DNA of 64,000 nucleotides. It comes from Halopiger djelfimassiliensis. Lineage in GTDB: Archaea; Halobacteriota; Halobacteria; Halobacteriales; Natrialbaceae. The stretch lies in the NCBI RefSeq assembly GCF_000455365.1, contig NZ_HG315685.1, positions 811,600 to 875,599 on the forward strand. The letters are read 5' to 3'. The notes under the pieces are model-generated. The model did not search any database. It saw only the letters and a program-made list of their open reading frames with translations, and was not told the origin of the DNA. A program made the translations under genes and the position numbers. Shown in pieces: positions 44,410-53,538 of this stretch (positions within the stretch are counted from its first letter, which is position 1; each line of letters opens with the position of its first letter).

Positions 44410-45498
44410 ATGTCTACAGAACGAGGACGGATTCGAATTTCGGGGTTCGACCCGGATCGTGTCGAGGAACGAGAGTCGACATACGAGAGCGATGCCGAGA
44501 GTACAGCGCCGGAGGGCCGATGGGTACAGGCCTGGAACCGGTTCAAACGCAATCGGAGTGCGATCGTCGGACTCGGAATCGTCGCGGTGATGGCAGTTCT
44601 GGCGATCTTCGCCCGTCCGATTACGGTGTTCGATGTAACGGTTCAGCCGTTCTCGATCGCGCCGTACGAGCCATCGACGATCCTCAGGCTGCAAACCGGG
44701 CACGACGGCAGTCCGTACGACCTCGCGACGATCCTCGGATTACAACCCGAGTACGACGTCGGTCGGTACGCTCCGCCGTCGCTTTCACACCCGATGGGCA
44801 CCGACGGATCGGGCCGTGATCTGGCTACCAGAGTGCTGTACGGCGGTCGATACAGCATTCCGATCGGGTTCATCGTGGTCGGAATCACCGCGACGGTTGG
44901 AACCATCTACGGAAGCGTCTCGGGCTACTACGGCGGCTGGATCGACGAATGCATGATGCGTCTGCTGGACGTGATCTTCGCGTTCCCGCCGCTCGTATTG
45001 GCACTCATCATCGTCGCGGTGTTCGGCGGCGGCTTCTGGCCGCTCGTGGCCGCCTTCTCGCTGTTTGGCTGGGCGTCGTACGCGCGGATCATCCGCGGGG
45101 AGATCCTGAAGGTCAAACAAAACGAGTACGTCATGGCGGCGAAGGCACTGGGTGCGCGCGATCGAACCGTTATCTTCAGACACGTCGTCCCGAACGCGAT
45201 CGCGCCAGTGATCGTCCAGGCGACGCTCAGCATCGGCACGGTCGTCATCGGCGTCGCGGCGCTTGGCTTCCTCGGCGTCGGGTTCGATCCGGGCACCCCC
45301 GAGTGGGGAACGATGCTCAATGCGACCCGCGATACGCTCATTCGCGGCCCGGGCGGGTCGATACCCTGGTGGGCCACCATCTTTCCCGGCGGTGCGATCT
45401 TCCTGTTCGTGATGGCGATGAACCTCATCGGTGACGGCATCAACGACGCGCTCAACGCTCAGGAAGAGGACGCCGTCGTCCGTGGAGGTGGTGGCTAA
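44410..45498 (+). CDS. dppC: Dipeptide/oligopeptide ABC permease, DppC type (plus-strand operon)
   Basis: A 362-residue permease. The N-terminal 50 residues are charged, followed by the first helix (SAIVGLGIVAVMAVLAIFA), a periplasmic-type loop including LSHPMGTDGSGRDLATRV and the contact loop NEYVMAAKALGARDRTVIF. GVAALGFLGVGFDPGTPEWG is a DppC hallmark. Start ATG 44410 is used; GTG 44401 is a 3-codon alternative. The stop overlaps the next start (TAATG). It lacks the long N-terminal extension of the minus-strand DppC. Confidence 0.93.
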   Translation: MSTERGRIRISGFDPDRVEERESTYESDAESTAPEGRWVQAWNRFKRNRSAIVGLGIVAVMAVLAIFARPITVFDVTVQPFSIAPYEPSTILRLQTGHDGSPYDLATILGLQPEYDVGRYAPPSLSHPMGTDGSGRDLATRVLYGGRYSIPIGFIVVGITATVGTIYGSVSGYYGGWIDECMMRLLDVIFAFPPLVLALIIVAVFGGGFWPLVAAFSLFGWASYARIIRGEILKVKQNEYVMAAKALGARDRTVIFRHVVPNAIAPVIVQATLSIGTVVIGVAALGFLGVGFDPGTPEWGTMLNATRDTLIRGPGGSIPWWATIFPGGAIFLFVMAMNLIGDGINDALNAQEEDAVVRGGGG

Positions 45499-46574
45499 TG
45501 ACGCTGCTCGAGGTCGACGACCTGACGGTGTCGTTTTACACGGAGGAGGGAGTCGTCCGCGCGGTCGACGGACTCTCCTACCGCGTCGAACGCGGGGAAA
45601 CGTTCGGCGTCGTCGGCGAGAGCGGGGCCGGAAAGAGCGTCACCGCGCTCTCGTTGCTCCGCCTCATCGAACAGCCCGGCCGAATCGAGAGCGGCGAGAT
45701 CCGGTTCAAGGGCGAGGACATCCTCGAGATGACCGACGAGGAAATACGCCGAATCCGGGGCAACGAGATCGCGATGGTGTTTCAGGACGCCCAGACCGCA
45801 CTCAACCCCGTCTATACGGTCGGCGAACAGATCTCCGAAGCGATCAGACACCACCTCGAGTACGACAAGTCGGAAGCCCGGGAACGAACGATCCAGTTGT
45901 TAGACGAGGTCGGCATTCCCGAAGCCGAGGCCAGGTACTCGGATTACCCACACCAGTTCTCCGGGGGGATGCAACAACGCGCCGTCATCGCGATGGCGCT
46001 GTCGTGTAACCCGGATCTGCTCGTCTGTGACGAACCGACGACGGCACTCGACGTCACGATCGAAGCCCAGATCCTCGACCAGATTCAGGAACTCGCCGAC
46101 GAGTTCGACACGGCAGTTCAGCTTATCACCCACGACCTGGGCGTCGTCGCGGAGATCTGTGACCGCGTGATGGTGATGTACGCCGGCAAACCGGTCGAGA
46201 AGGCACCCGTCGAGGACCTCTACTACGACCCGAAACACCCCTACACCGTCGGACTCATGAGTTCGATCCCCCGCGTCGGCGATACCCGTGACCGACTCAG
46301 GACGATCCCCGGAACGATGCCGGATCTCTCGGAACTGCCGTCCGGCTGTAGCTTCCACCCGCGGTGTCCGTACGCGGAAGAGTCGTGTGCCAGAACGGAA
46401 CCGCCGTTGCTCGACCCCGAGACCGGAACGCCAGCCGACGAGACCGACAGCGAGCACACGGCCGCGTGTCTCGAGTACACCGGCGATCTGAACGGCGGAC
46501 TCGACTACGAAATCGAGGTCGTGGACGGCGACGACCCCACCCGCCAGTACGCGGAGCGTGATCTCGATGACTAG
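45498..46574 (+). CDS. dppD: Dipeptide/oligopeptide ABC ATPase, DppD type (plus-strand operon)
   Basis: A 358-residue ATPase with Walker A GESGAGKS (40-47), Q-loop [12 protein letters not shown] (Gln 96), signature [15 protein letters not shown], Walker [13 protein letters not shown] and switch His in LITHDLGVV. The C-terminal domain has [20 protein letters not shown]. Domain layout and spacing are normal, giving the baseline against which the insertion in the other DppD is seen. TAATG overlap with the DppC stop; stop overlaps the DppF start by 8 nt. Confidence 0.95.
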   Translation: MTLLEVDDLTVSFYTEEGVVRAVDGLSYRVERGETFGVVGESGAGKSVTALSLLRLIEQPGRIESGEIRFKGEDILEMTDEEIRRIRGNEIAMVFQDAQTALNPVYTVGEQISEAIRHHLEYDKSEARERTIQLLDEVGIPEAEARYSDYPHQFSGGMQQRAVIAMALSCNPDLLVCDEPTTALDVTIEAQILDQIQELADEFDTAVQLITHDLGVVAEICDRVMVMYAGKPVEKAPVEDLYYDPKHPYTVGLMSSIPRVGDTRDRLRTIPGTMPDLSELPSGCSFHPRCPYAEESCARTEPPLLDPETGTPADETDSEHTAACLEYTGDLNGGLDYEIEVVDGDDPTRQYAERDLDD

Positions 46575-47916
46575 CGGCGACCCCCTTCTCCGTGCGGAGA
46601 ACCTGACGAAATACTACGACAACAGTGGCGGCTTCATCGACAGCCTGTTCGGTCGATCGAACGAATGGGTCAAAGCCGTCGACGGCATCGATCTCGAACT
46701 CTACGAGGGCGAGACGCTCGGGATCGTCGGCGAAAGCGGCTGCGGAAAGTCGACGCTTGGCCGCACGCTGCTCAGACTGATCGAACCGACCGACGGTTCG
46801 GTATACTACCAGGGCGAGGATCTGACGGCGGTCTCGTCCGATCGACTTCGGACCTTGCGAACCGACCTCCAGTACATCTTTCAGGACCCGTTCTCGAGCC
46901 TGAACCCGCGGCTGACCGTCGGCGATATCATCGGCGAGCCACTGGACATCCACGGGATCGCAAACGGCGACGACCGGACCGAACGCATCTACGAACTCCT
47001 CGAGACCGTCGGGCTGAACGCGAGTCACGCACATCGCTACCCCCACGAGTTCTCCGGCGGCCAGCGCCAGCGGATCGGGATCGCACGCGCGCTCGCGGTG
47101 AACCCTGAAATCATCGTCTGTGACGAACCGGTGAGTGCGCTCGACGTCAGCGTTCAGGCACAGATCCTCAACCTGCTGTCGGATCTGCAAGACGAGTTCG
47201 GGCTGTCGTACGTGTTCATCGCCCACGACTTGAGCGTCGTCGAGCACATCTCCGATCGAATCGCGGTCATGTATCTCGGCGAGTTCGCGGAGGTCGGGAC
47301 GACCGAAGAGGTGTTCTCGCCGCCTCACCATCCGTACACGGAAGCGCTGTTGTCGGCGATTCCGGAACCCGACCCGAACTGGGACGGGGACAAGATCTTC
47401 CTTCCGGGATCGGTCCCGTCGCCCCTCGATCCGCCGTCGGGCTGCCGGTTTCATACCCGGTGTCCGTACGTCATCCAGCCGACGGAGTACGACCTCGAAC
47501 AGGACGTCTGGCGCTCGATCGTCGATCTCAAGCTCCGGGTCGAAGACGCCGACTCGCCGACTGCAGTCGTCGCCCTCGAGGACGACGGCGGGGGGCGGAC
47601 GGATCCGACCGCCGTCTCCAGGGAGCGACTCGACCAACTGATCCGGTCGGAGTTCGACCTCCCGAAACAGGTGGCCGAACCGGAGCTCGAGGGCGCGCTC
47701 ACGCAGGTCATCGACGCGATCCGTGACGGATCGCTGTCGAACGCTCGAGAGATACTCGAGGACGCGGTCACCTCGCCCTGTGCGACCCACGATCCGGAGC
47801 ACGCCCGGGCCGAAGGGACGAACCGGATCGCGTGTCACCTGTACGACGATCGGTTCGACGATCGAACGGCCCGGCCCACAACCGGGAGCACGGGTGACGC
47901 TGCGGCCGACGACTGA
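46567..47916 (+). CDS. dppF: Dipeptide/oligopeptide ABC ATPase, DppF type (plus-strand operon)
   Basis: A 449-residue ATPase. Walker [11 protein letters not shown]-loop [12 protein letters not shown], signature [15 protein letters not shown], Walker [13 protein letters not shown] and His in FIAHDLSVV are intact. The C-terminal domain begins [12 protein letters not shown] and ends [25 protein letters not shown], but about 100 acidic residues lie between, as in the minus-strand DppF. ATG 46567 overlaps the DppD stop region; GTG 46558 is an alternative 3 codons upstream. End of the operon. Confidence 0.94.
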   Translation: MTSGDPLLRAENLTKYYDNSGGFIDSLFGRSNEWVKAVDGIDLELYEGETLGIVGESGCGKSTLGRTLLRLIEPTDGSVYYQGEDLTAVSSDRLRTLRTDLQYIFQDPFSSLNPRLTVGDIIGEPLDIHGIANGDDRTERIYELLETVGLNASHAHRYPHEFSGGQRQRIGIARALAVNPEIIVCDEPVSALDVSVQAQILNLLSDLQDEFGLSYVFIAHDLSVVEHISDRIAVMYLGEFAEVGTTEEVFSPPHHPYTEALLSAIPEPDPNWDGDKIFLPGSVPSPLDPPSGCRFHTRCPYVIQPTEYDLEQDVWRSIVDLKLRVEDADSPTAVVALEDDGGGRTDPTAVSRERLDQLIRSEFDLPKQVAEPELEGALTQVIDAIRDGSLSNAREILEDAVTSPCATHDPEHARAEGTNRIACHLYDDRFDDRTARPTTGSTGDAAADD

Positions 47917-47991
47917 CGCCCAGCGGGCCACGCATCGGCGACGAGTTCACCGATCCCAACGTTTTAGTGGTCGTGCTCGGAGGATCGACCA

Positions 47992-48576
47992 ATGCGTCGG
48001 ATATACGAGTCGGACGCGCTTCGGCGGGACGACGAGCCGTTTACCCCCCACGAGCGGGAGTCGTCGGTCCGGCCCCAGCTGTTACGATCGGTAAACTCGA
48101 CCGGGCTGAGCCGGCTGTTGGTTCCGAGCGGACTTGGACAACAGGCGATTTCGATCGAGATCACGACACCGCGAACCGAGTACCCCGCCGGCGTCACGAT
48201 CCCGTTTACGGTCACGATGCGAAACCCGATGCCGGTACCGATCACCATCCCGACGAACTCGCCGCTGTTGTGGACCTGGTCGGTCGACGGGGCGACGGAA
48301 GCCACCCGCGTTTCGCTCCGTGACCCGCCGGACGAACCGGGGGAGTTCGTGTTCGATCGGGGAGAGCGAAAGCGGTTCGGAAAACGATGGGACCAGCGGT
48401 TTCGCGTCTCTGAGACCGAGTGGGTGCCGGCCGAACCCGGCACGTACACGATCGCGGCCGAACTCAACGTCGACGCGCCGGCCGAGGCCGGTCTGCGCGG
48501 CGAGACGACGGTGCGGATCGTCCCCGATTCCGACTTCGAAGACGACCCCGACGTAACCGCCGCCCCGGACGCGTAG
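47992..48576 (+). CDS. Hypothetical protein with a BsuPI-like beta-sandwich
   Basis: A 194-residue soluble protein. A charged N-terminus (MRRIYESDALRRDDEPFTPHERE) precedes ISIEITTPRTEYPAGVTIPF, VTMRNPMPVPITIPT and GTYTIAAELNV, a pattern of alternating strands resembling the BsuPI proteinase-inhibitor fold seen in many haloarchaeal proteins. No signal peptide or membrane helix. Function is unknown; the next gene is the initiator tRNA on the other strand. A T5 run follows the stop, at about 48613. Confidence 0.7.
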   Translation: MRRIYESDALRRDDEPFTPHERESSVRPQLLRSVNSTGLSRLLVPSGLGQQAISIEITTPRTEYPAGVTIPFTVTMRNPMPVPITIPTNSPLLWTWSVDGATEATRVSLRDPPDEPGEFVFDRGERKRFGKRWDQRFRVSETEWVPAEPGTYTIAAELNVDAPAEAGLRGETTVRIVPDSDFEDDPDVTAAPDA

Positions 48577-48745
48577 CGGGTTGACGACGGCCGGCCGAAA
48601 CCGTGTACCGCCAGTTTTTCGTGAGGGTGCTTTCGAGCGTCGAAACCGGATACCGTTTCGCTCGCTTCGCTTGTCGGCTGACTGACCCGATATCGCTCAC
48701 GCCGAGTCGATAGCTGCCGTTCGAGAAGTAGTCCAACAGAAGGAT

Positions 48746-48819
48746 AGCGGGAGGTGGATTTGAACCACCGGTCTGCGGGTTATGAGCCCGCCGGAATCTC
48801 CTGGCTATCCCATCCCGCT
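48746..48819 (-). tRNA. Initiator tRNA-Met (CAT)
   Basis: Minus strand, 74 nt. Acceptor AGCGGGA pairs with TCCCGCT, giving the A1-U72 pair of archaeal and eukaryotic initiators. The anticodon stem GCGGG/CCCGC has the three consecutive G-C pairs characteristic of initiator tRNAs, with loop CTCATAA (CAT at 34-36). T-arm GGTTCAAATCC is normal, discriminator is A, and CCA is not encoded. No intron. Confidence 0.93.
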
Positions 48820-48885
48820 ACCATATCGTAACCGAGTGCACTAGTTAAGGGTTGTGATTCGGGTGCCGTATGGGGATTCCTACCG

Positions 48886-49332
48886 TTAGTCGTGATGGAT
48901 CTGCCAGGTGTAAAGGCTCTCACAGATGTAATTGACGAAGAACCCGACGCCCATCCCGATCACGTTCGCCGCGACGAACCAGACGCCGAACTGCCGAACT
49001 AGCAGTTCGAGCACCGCAAGCGTCACCAGCAATCCGCCGAACCGGACCGCGTTCGAGCGAAGGAACCGTCGACACAGTGCGCCGAGGCCGGCGTCGCCGT
49101 GACTGGCGAACGTCCACCGCTCGTTGATCACGAAGATGACCGCGATGCCGAGTTCCCAGGCGAGGAGTTTCGAGACCGTCACCCCGAGAACCGTCCCCTC
49201 GACTAGCAAAAAGAGCACGGCGTTGTCGACGGTCGCACCGATCAGTCCGACGCCGGCGAACTGGCTGAACCGCGTCGTCGAAAGCAACGCACGAAGCCGT
49301 GCCCGGACGGCGTCGAACGGGGAATCAGTCAT
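48886..49332 (-). CDS. GtrA family membrane protein
   Basis: A 148-residue protein with four predicted helices: FAGVGLIGATVDNAVLFLL, LAWELGIAVIFVINERWTF, VRFGGLLVTLAVLELLV and FVAANVIGMGVGFFVNYICE. GtrA proteins assist polyisoprenyl-phosphate sugar movement in glycan assembly, and are common beside glycosyltransferases, but none is near here. Start ATG 49332 is chosen over ATG 49374 because the extra 14 residues are not conserved-looking. Confidence 0.85.
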   Translation of the reverse strand: MTDSPFDAVRARLRALLSTTRFSQFAGVGLIGATVDNAVLFLLVEGTVLGVTVSKLLAWELGIAVIFVINERWTFASHGDAGLGALCRRFLRSNAVRFGGLLVTLAVLELLVRQFGVWFVAANVIGMGVGFFVNYICESLYTWQIHHD

Positions 49333-49474
49333 CGTCGTGTCGCGCCTCGTCTCGCTGTGGGCGGAAGTCGCCACTGGATTTCATCGTACGATCACCGTGT
49401 CGGAGTGACGGTCCCAAACGGTTACGGCCGGGAACGAACGCTCGAGGGTGTCGCGGCCGCTGGTCTGTCGGCTC

Positions 49475-49741
49475 TCAAACCGCGAGATCGCCCGCCGAGC
49501 GGACGACCTCGACCGCCTCGGCGTCGACGCGCTCGACATCGAGGAAGTGGGGGACGAAGTTCCGCTTCTCGAAGTCCTCGTACTCGGACTGGTCGCCGAC
49601 GGTACACCACAGCTGGACTTTGTCCGGGCCGTGCCACTCGCCGTTTCGATTGATCCCGAAACAGACCACCTCCTCCCCGTCGTATTCGATGATCGCCCCC
49701 TTCCGGATACCGGGGTCGCCGTGGATGATGAGCCGCTTCAT
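49475..49741 (-). CDS. Small haloarchaeal protein (HAH_0734-type)
   Basis: An 88-residue soluble protein beginning MKRLIIHGDPGIRKGAIIEY. It then has EVVCFGINRNGEWHGPD, QLWCTVGDQSEYEDFEKRNFVPHFLD and EAVEVVRSAGDLAV. It resembles the small haloarchaeal family annotated HAH_0734, of unknown function, recalled from memory rather than searched. The ATG at 49741 is used because the longer frame is not conserved-looking. It has a divergent gene only 387 bp away. Confidence 0.7.
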   Translation of the reverse strand: MKRLIIHGDPGIRKGAIIEYDGEEVVCFGINRNGEWHGPDKVQLWCTVGDQSEYEDFEKRNFVPHFLDVERVDAEAVEVVRSAGDLAV

Positions 49742-50128
49742 GGCGTCGACTTCTCGTGACGGGTGATTAAGCGCTTCGGAGTCCGCTCCGTGCGGATCGA
49801 GGCGTGGCGTCGGGTGCGAAGATCGTGGAGCAGTGTCGGGCGACCGGTCCCGTAGATTACAGGTCAAGCGTCTCGGGTCACACCCGAACCGGCTCCTCGG
49901 ACTGCCGGTCCGTCTCGCTCGTGCTGGGGGTGACCGAATACTCGAAGTCCAGTCTTGCGATCCCAGACGGCAACGGTCGAGAGACTCCCGCTAACTTTGT
50001 TGTCTAGCGCGTGTATATCGGCGTCTGCGTAACCGGGGTGACCGACGGAGGGAGACGACGCGAGCGAGGACCCGAAACCAAACGGGTTTTAACCAGCCCC
50101 CTCTTAGCCCACCCCAAGTGAGATAACC
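49742..50128. other. Intergenic region upstream of the translation operon
   Basis: About 387 bp with no recognisable gene on either strand. The right end contains the promoter of the eL42 operon: GGTTTTAACC at 50085-50094, about 35-44 nt before the ATG, and a weaker CTCTTAGC closer to it (about 50102). Further left there is a run AACTTTGTTG and a TATATCGG (about 50012) but no open frame. Small RNAs cannot be excluded. Confidence 0.5.
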
Positions 50129-50410
50129 ATGCAGATGCCACGCCGATTCAATACGTATTGTCCGCACTGTAACGAACACCACGAACACGAAGTCGAGAAG
50201 TCCCGAACGGGCCGTTCCTCGGGGATGAAGTGGGACGCTCGCCGAACCCGGCGCAACACCGCGTCCATCGGTAACTCCGGTCGCTTCTCGAAAGTGCCCG
50301 GCGGCGAAAAGCCCACCAAGAAGACCGACCTCAAATACCGCTGCAGCGAGTGTGGCAAGGCCCACCTCCGCGAGGGATGGCGCGCCGGCCGACTCGAGTT
50401 CCAGGAGTGA
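50129..50410 (+). CDS. rpl44e: 50S ribosomal protein eL42 (L44e)
   Basis: A 93-residue zinc protein of the large subunit near the E-site. Zinc ligands are CPHC and CSEC, with [18 protein letters not shown] and [21 protein letters not shown] typical of archaeal eL42. First gene of the operon rpl44e-rps27e-aif2a-nop10-PAC2, conserved in haloarchaea. Gaps are 5 nt to the next gene. Confidence 0.97.
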   Translation: MQMPRRFNTYCPHCNEHHEHEVEKSRTGRSSGMKWDARRTRRNTASIGNSGRFSKVPGGEKPTKKTDLKYRCSECGKAHLREGWRAGRLEFQE

Positions 50411-50415
50411 TTACC

Positions 50416-50589
50416 ATGTCAGGAAATTTCTACAGCGTTCGCTGCGGTGACTGCGAGAACGAACAGACCGTCTTCGGCAAAGCCTCCACGGAGGTCGCCT
50501 GTGCCGTCTGTGGCACGACGCTGGCCCGACCGACCGGGGGCAAAGCCGAGATCGAACACGAGATCCTCGAGACCGTCGAGTCACGATGA
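50416..50589 (+). CDS. rps27e: 30S ribosomal protein eS27
   Basis: A 57-residue zinc-ribbon protein of the small subunit; CGDC and CAVC are the four ligands. [20 protein letters not shown] is typical. ATG 50416 follows GTGATTACC; the longer upstream frame overlaps eL42 and is not used. Its end overlaps the aIF2-alpha start by 4 nt (ATGA). Confidence 0.96.
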   Translation: MSGNFYSVRCGDCENEQTVFGKASTEVACAVCGTTLARPTGGKAEIEHEILETVESR

Positions 50590-51386
50590 AATACAGCGGC
50601 TGGCCCGATCCCGGCGAGCTCGTCGTCGGCAAGATCGACGAGATCGAGGACTTCGGCGTCTTCGTCGATCTCGAGGAGTACGAGGACAAACGCGGCCTGA
50701 TCCACATCTCCGAGGTCGCCAGCGGATGGATCAAGAACGTCCGCGATCACGTCCGCGAGGGCCAGATCGTCGTCTGTAAGGTACTCGACGTCGACACGGA
50801 GTCCCAGCAGATCGACCTCTCGCTGAAAGACGTCAACGACCACCAGCGCTCGGAGAAGATCCAGCAGTGGAAAAACGAGCAAAAGGCCGACAACTGGATG
50901 GATCTGGCCGTCGGCGACGACATCGACGACGAGGCCTACACCGCGATCGCAAACGAACTGATCGGGGCCCACGGCAGCCTCTACGACGGCTTCAAGCAGG
51001 CGGCGATCCACGGCACCGAGGCCCTCGAGGAGACGGACCTCGACGACGACGAGATCGAGGCGATCGTCCAGACCGCTCGGGAGAACGTCTCGGTCCCGTA
51101 CGTCAACGTCACCGGCTACGTCGACCTGGAGAACCCATCGCCAAGCGGCGTCGACGGCATCCGTGAGGCCCTGCAGGCTGCGGAAGGCAACGGTGACATC
51201 CCCGAGGAGGTCGACCTCGAGGTCAGCTACGTCGGCGCGCCCGAGTACCGAATCGAGGTGCAGGCACCCAACTACAAGACCGCCGAGTCCCAACTCGAGG
51301 AAAGCGCCCAGCGCGCGATCGCCGCCATCGAAGACCACGACGGCACCGGCGAGTACCACCGCGAGCGACGGACCGACGACGAATAA
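50586..51386 (+). CDS. eif2a: Translation initiation factor aIF2 alpha subunit
   Basis: A 266-residue subunit of the factor that carries initiator Met-tRNA. An N-terminal S1 domain (about 9-82; [33 protein letters not shown]), a helical domain (about 90-175) and the C-terminal alpha-beta domain (about 180-255; [18 protein letters not shown]) are all present. TAATG overlap with Nop10. Fits the core operon. Confidence 0.97.
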   Translation: MKYSGWPDPGELVVGKIDEIEDFGVFVDLEEYEDKRGLIHISEVASGWIKNVRDHVREGQIVVCKVLDVDTESQQIDLSLKDVNDHQRSEKIQQWKNEQKADNWMDLAVGDDIDDEAYTAIANELIGAHGSLYDGFKQAAIHGTEALEETDLDDDEIEAIVQTARENVSVPYVNVTGYVDLENPSPSGVDGIREALQAAEGNGDIPEEVDLEVSYVGAPEYRIEVQAPNYKTAESQLEESAQRAIAAIEDHDGTGEYHRERRTDDE

Positions 51387-51565
51387 TGAAATCCGACATC
51401 CGGGTGTGTTCGGCGTGGCGCGAGCGACACGACCGCCCGGTGTATACCCTTTCTGAGACCTGTCCCGACTGCGGGGCCGACGCCGAGAACAGCGCCCCGG
51501 CACCGTTCGATCCCGACGATCCACACGGCGAGTACCGACGCGCTCTTAAACGTCGCCGTCGCTGA
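51386..51565 (+). CDS. nop10: H/ACA RNP protein Nop10
   Basis: A 59-residue protein of the pseudouridylation complex (with Cbf5, L7Ae, Gar1). VYTLSETCPDCGADAENSAP with CPDC zinc ligands and an Arg-rich tail RRALKRRRR are typical; the first zinc pair of other archaea is here a single Cys at residue 8. Overlaps the aIF2-alpha stop (TAATG) and is followed 6 nt later by PAC2. Confidence 0.92.
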   Translation: MKSDIRVCSAWRERHDRPVYTLSETCPDCGADAENSAPAPFDPDDPHGEYRRALKRRRR

Positions 51566-51571
51566 TACGGT

Positions 51572-52339
51572 ATGGACGAACTCGAGATCGACGTGATCGC
51601 CGAGGTCGAACTGGACGACCCGGTCCTCGTCGAGGGGTTGCCGGGCGTCGGACACGTCGGAAAGCTCGCAGTCGATCACTTGCTCGAAGAACTCGAGGGC
51701 GAGAGCACGCTCGTTCGGCGTATCTACTCCCGCGAGTTCCCGCCACAGGTAAGCGTCGAGGACGGCGTCTCCGAGCTGACCTGTGCGGAGATCTCCGCCG
51801 TCTCGGTTCCGGAGGGTCGTGACCTCCTGTTGTTGACCGGCGATCATCAGGCCCAGACGAACGACGGTCATTACCTCCTGACGGATGCGTTCCTCGACAT
51901 CGCCGAGGAGTTCGGTGCGACCGAGGCGTACGCGCTCGGTGGGGTTCCGACCGGCGAACTGATCGACGAGTACGCCGTCGTCGGAGCCGTCACCGACGAA
52001 TCGATGCGAGACGCCTACGAGGACGCCGGCGTGGAGTTCCGCGAGGACGAACCCGCAGGCGGGATCGTCGGCGTCTCCGGGCTCTTGCTCGGGCTTGGCG
52101 ACCGTCGCGGCTTCGACGCCGCCTGTCTGATGGGCGAAACCAGCGGCTATCTCGTCGACCCGAAAAGCGCCCGCGCCGTCCTCGAGGTGCTCGAGGAACT
52201 GCTCGGCTTCGAACTCGAGTACGAGACGTTAGACGAGCGGGCCGACGAGATGGAGGACGTCATCGGCAAAATTCAGGAGATGGAACAACAGCAGGGAATG
52301 GACGTCCCGACGGACGACGACCTCCGGTATATCGGCTGA
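51572..52339 (+). CDS. PAC2 family proteasome assembly chaperone-like protein
   Basis: A 255-residue PAC2 protein. VLVEGLPGVGHVGKLAVDHL opens the family, followed by YSREFPPQVSVEDGVSEL, GVPTGELIDEYAVVGAV and VGVSGLLLGLGDRRGFDAACLMGETSGYLVDPKSA. In eukaryotes PAC2 helps assemble the proteasome alpha ring; archaeal members are less certain and may act in amino-acid or proteasome control. A C-terminal helix (GKIQEMEQQQGM) may form a coil. Last gene of the operon. Confidence 0.9.
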   Translation: MDELEIDVIAEVELDDPVLVEGLPGVGHVGKLAVDHLLEELEGESTLVRRIYSREFPPQVSVEDGVSELTCAEISAVSVPEGRDLLLLTGDHQAQTNDGHYLLTDAFLDIAEEFGATEAYALGGVPTGELIDEYAVVGAVTDESMRDAYEDAGVEFREDEPAGGIVGVSGLLLGLGDRRGFDAACLMGETSGYLVDPKSARAVLEVLEELLGFELEYETLDERADEMEDVIGKIQEMEQQQGMDVPTDDDLRYIG

Positions 52340-52360
52340 GGCGGCGGATCGAACCCGACA

Positions 52361-52370
52361 GCCCGTTTTT
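52361..52370 (+). terminator. T-run terminator after the PAC2 gene
   Basis: GCCCGTTTTT at 52361-52370, 22-31 nt after the stop, has the GC-then-T5 pattern of haloarchaeal terminators. No strong hairpin is visible. It would end the rpl44e-PAC2 operon. Confidence 0.4.
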
Positions 52371-52455
52371 CCAGCGGTCGAATCACCTCGAGCGGTCGCT
52401 TCGGGTTCGCTCCGGCCGAGCGGTCGAGGTCGCCGACCGTCGACAGATCGGCGTG

Positions 52456-53235
52456 TTACCCCTCCAGTACCTCGTAGGAAACGTCCGCATCCCGAAGCGC
52501 ATCGGTGACGCGGCCGACGGCATCCGTCGTCGCGACGGCGGTGACGTCGAGGCCGTGTTCGGCCGCATCGGCCGCGACCTCGCCGACGGCGAACGCGACC
52601 GCCGGTTCGATGTCGGCCTCTCGGCAGGCGACGACAGCTTCGACGCCGGTCGCGACGACCAGATCGGCGTCGGTACAGGCGTCGGTGACCGTTTCGGCGG
52701 TGATCGAACGACTCCCGCCGGCCCGGACGGTCGGAACCTGCAGGACCGTCACGGAACCCGGCTCGAGTTCCATGACTCCTTCGAAGCTGGTGACGCCGAC
52801 GTCGGTGCCGGCCTCGGCGTCGGTTGTCGCGATCCCGGTCGCGGGGCCTTCGCTGCCGGGCTTTGCGTGGAGCAGTCCGTCTTCGAGAAACAGTGAAACG
52901 GTTTCGCCTTCCTCGATATCGTCGGTGGCGATATAGGCGTCCTCGCTCATCGCCCCGAGGACGTCTCCGGTGACGTGATCCGCGAACCGGCGTACGTCGT
53001 CGGCCGCCCGGAAAAGCCAGTCGACGCCCTCGCGGGTCACGCGATAGCGCGATCGACCTTCCTTCTCGACGAGTCCGTCGTCGACGAGTTCGCGGATGTA
53101 TTCGCTGACTGCCTGACTCGTGACGCCGACTTCCTCGGCGATCTCCCCTTGGCTGACCGCGGGCTGGCGCTCGGCGATCTGGACGAGGATCCGAAACCGC
53201 GTCGCGGCCCGCTTGTTGTCGAGGACGTCGACCAT
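52456..53235 (-). CDS. MarR/TrmB-like winged-helix regulator with a ligand-type C-terminal domain
   Basis: A 259-residue protein. The N-terminal winged helix (about 8-72; VSQGEIAEEVGVTSQAVSEYIRELVDDGLV) is followed by a long alpha/beta domain with repeated segments (ATGIATTDAEAGTDV, SITAETVTDACTDADLVVATG, AAEHGLDVTAVATTDAVGRVTDALRDADVS). The C-terminal domain resembles a metabolite-binding fold, but the ligand is unknown. The protein is divergent from geranylgeranyl reductase, so it could control that gene; this is not shown. Confidence 0.75.
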   Translation of the reverse strand: MVDVLDNKRAATRFRILVQIAERQPAVSQGEIAEEVGVTSQAVSEYIRELVDDGLVEKEGRSRYRVTREGVDWLFRAADDVRRFADHVTGDVLGAMSEDAYIATDDIEEGETVSLFLEDGLLHAKPGSEGPATGIATTDAEAGTDVGVTSFEGVMELEPGSVTVLQVPTVRAGGSRSITAETVTDACTDADLVVATGVEAVVACREADIEPAVAFAVGEVAADAAEHGLDVTAVATTDAVGRVTDALRDADVSYEVLEG

Positions 53236-53538
53236 ACGGATGACTTCTCACGAGCGCAGCAAAAAGGTACGCGGTCGACGGGAATCCTTATTCGTTGATA
53301 CGTTCGTTTCGTTTCACGGTGGCGTCTACCCGTTGACCGTCATTGATCGTTGACAGTCAGCGAGAAATCCGCAAAGACGGAAGTGAACGCCGATGGTTCT
53401 TCCGATCGAAGGCCACTCAAGCCCGATCGGTCCGGATCGAAAGCGGTCGGACGATATGTAAGTCACAAAATGTGTTCGGAATCGGATCCGCAGGGACGAC
53501 TGAACAAACTCATTAGGTTCCGAGAGAGTCCTGACTGC
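53236..53538. other. Intergenic region upstream of geranylgeranyl reductase
   Basis: About 303 bp, no gene recognised. Likely promoters: a weak TATA-like CATTAGG at about 53511-53517, 22-28 nt before the ATG at 53539, and GATATGTAAG (about 53452-53461). An upstream in-frame ATG at 53350 would add 63 polar residues but is not conserved-looking. A run TGATCGTTGACAGTCA lies near 53345-53360. Confidence 0.45.
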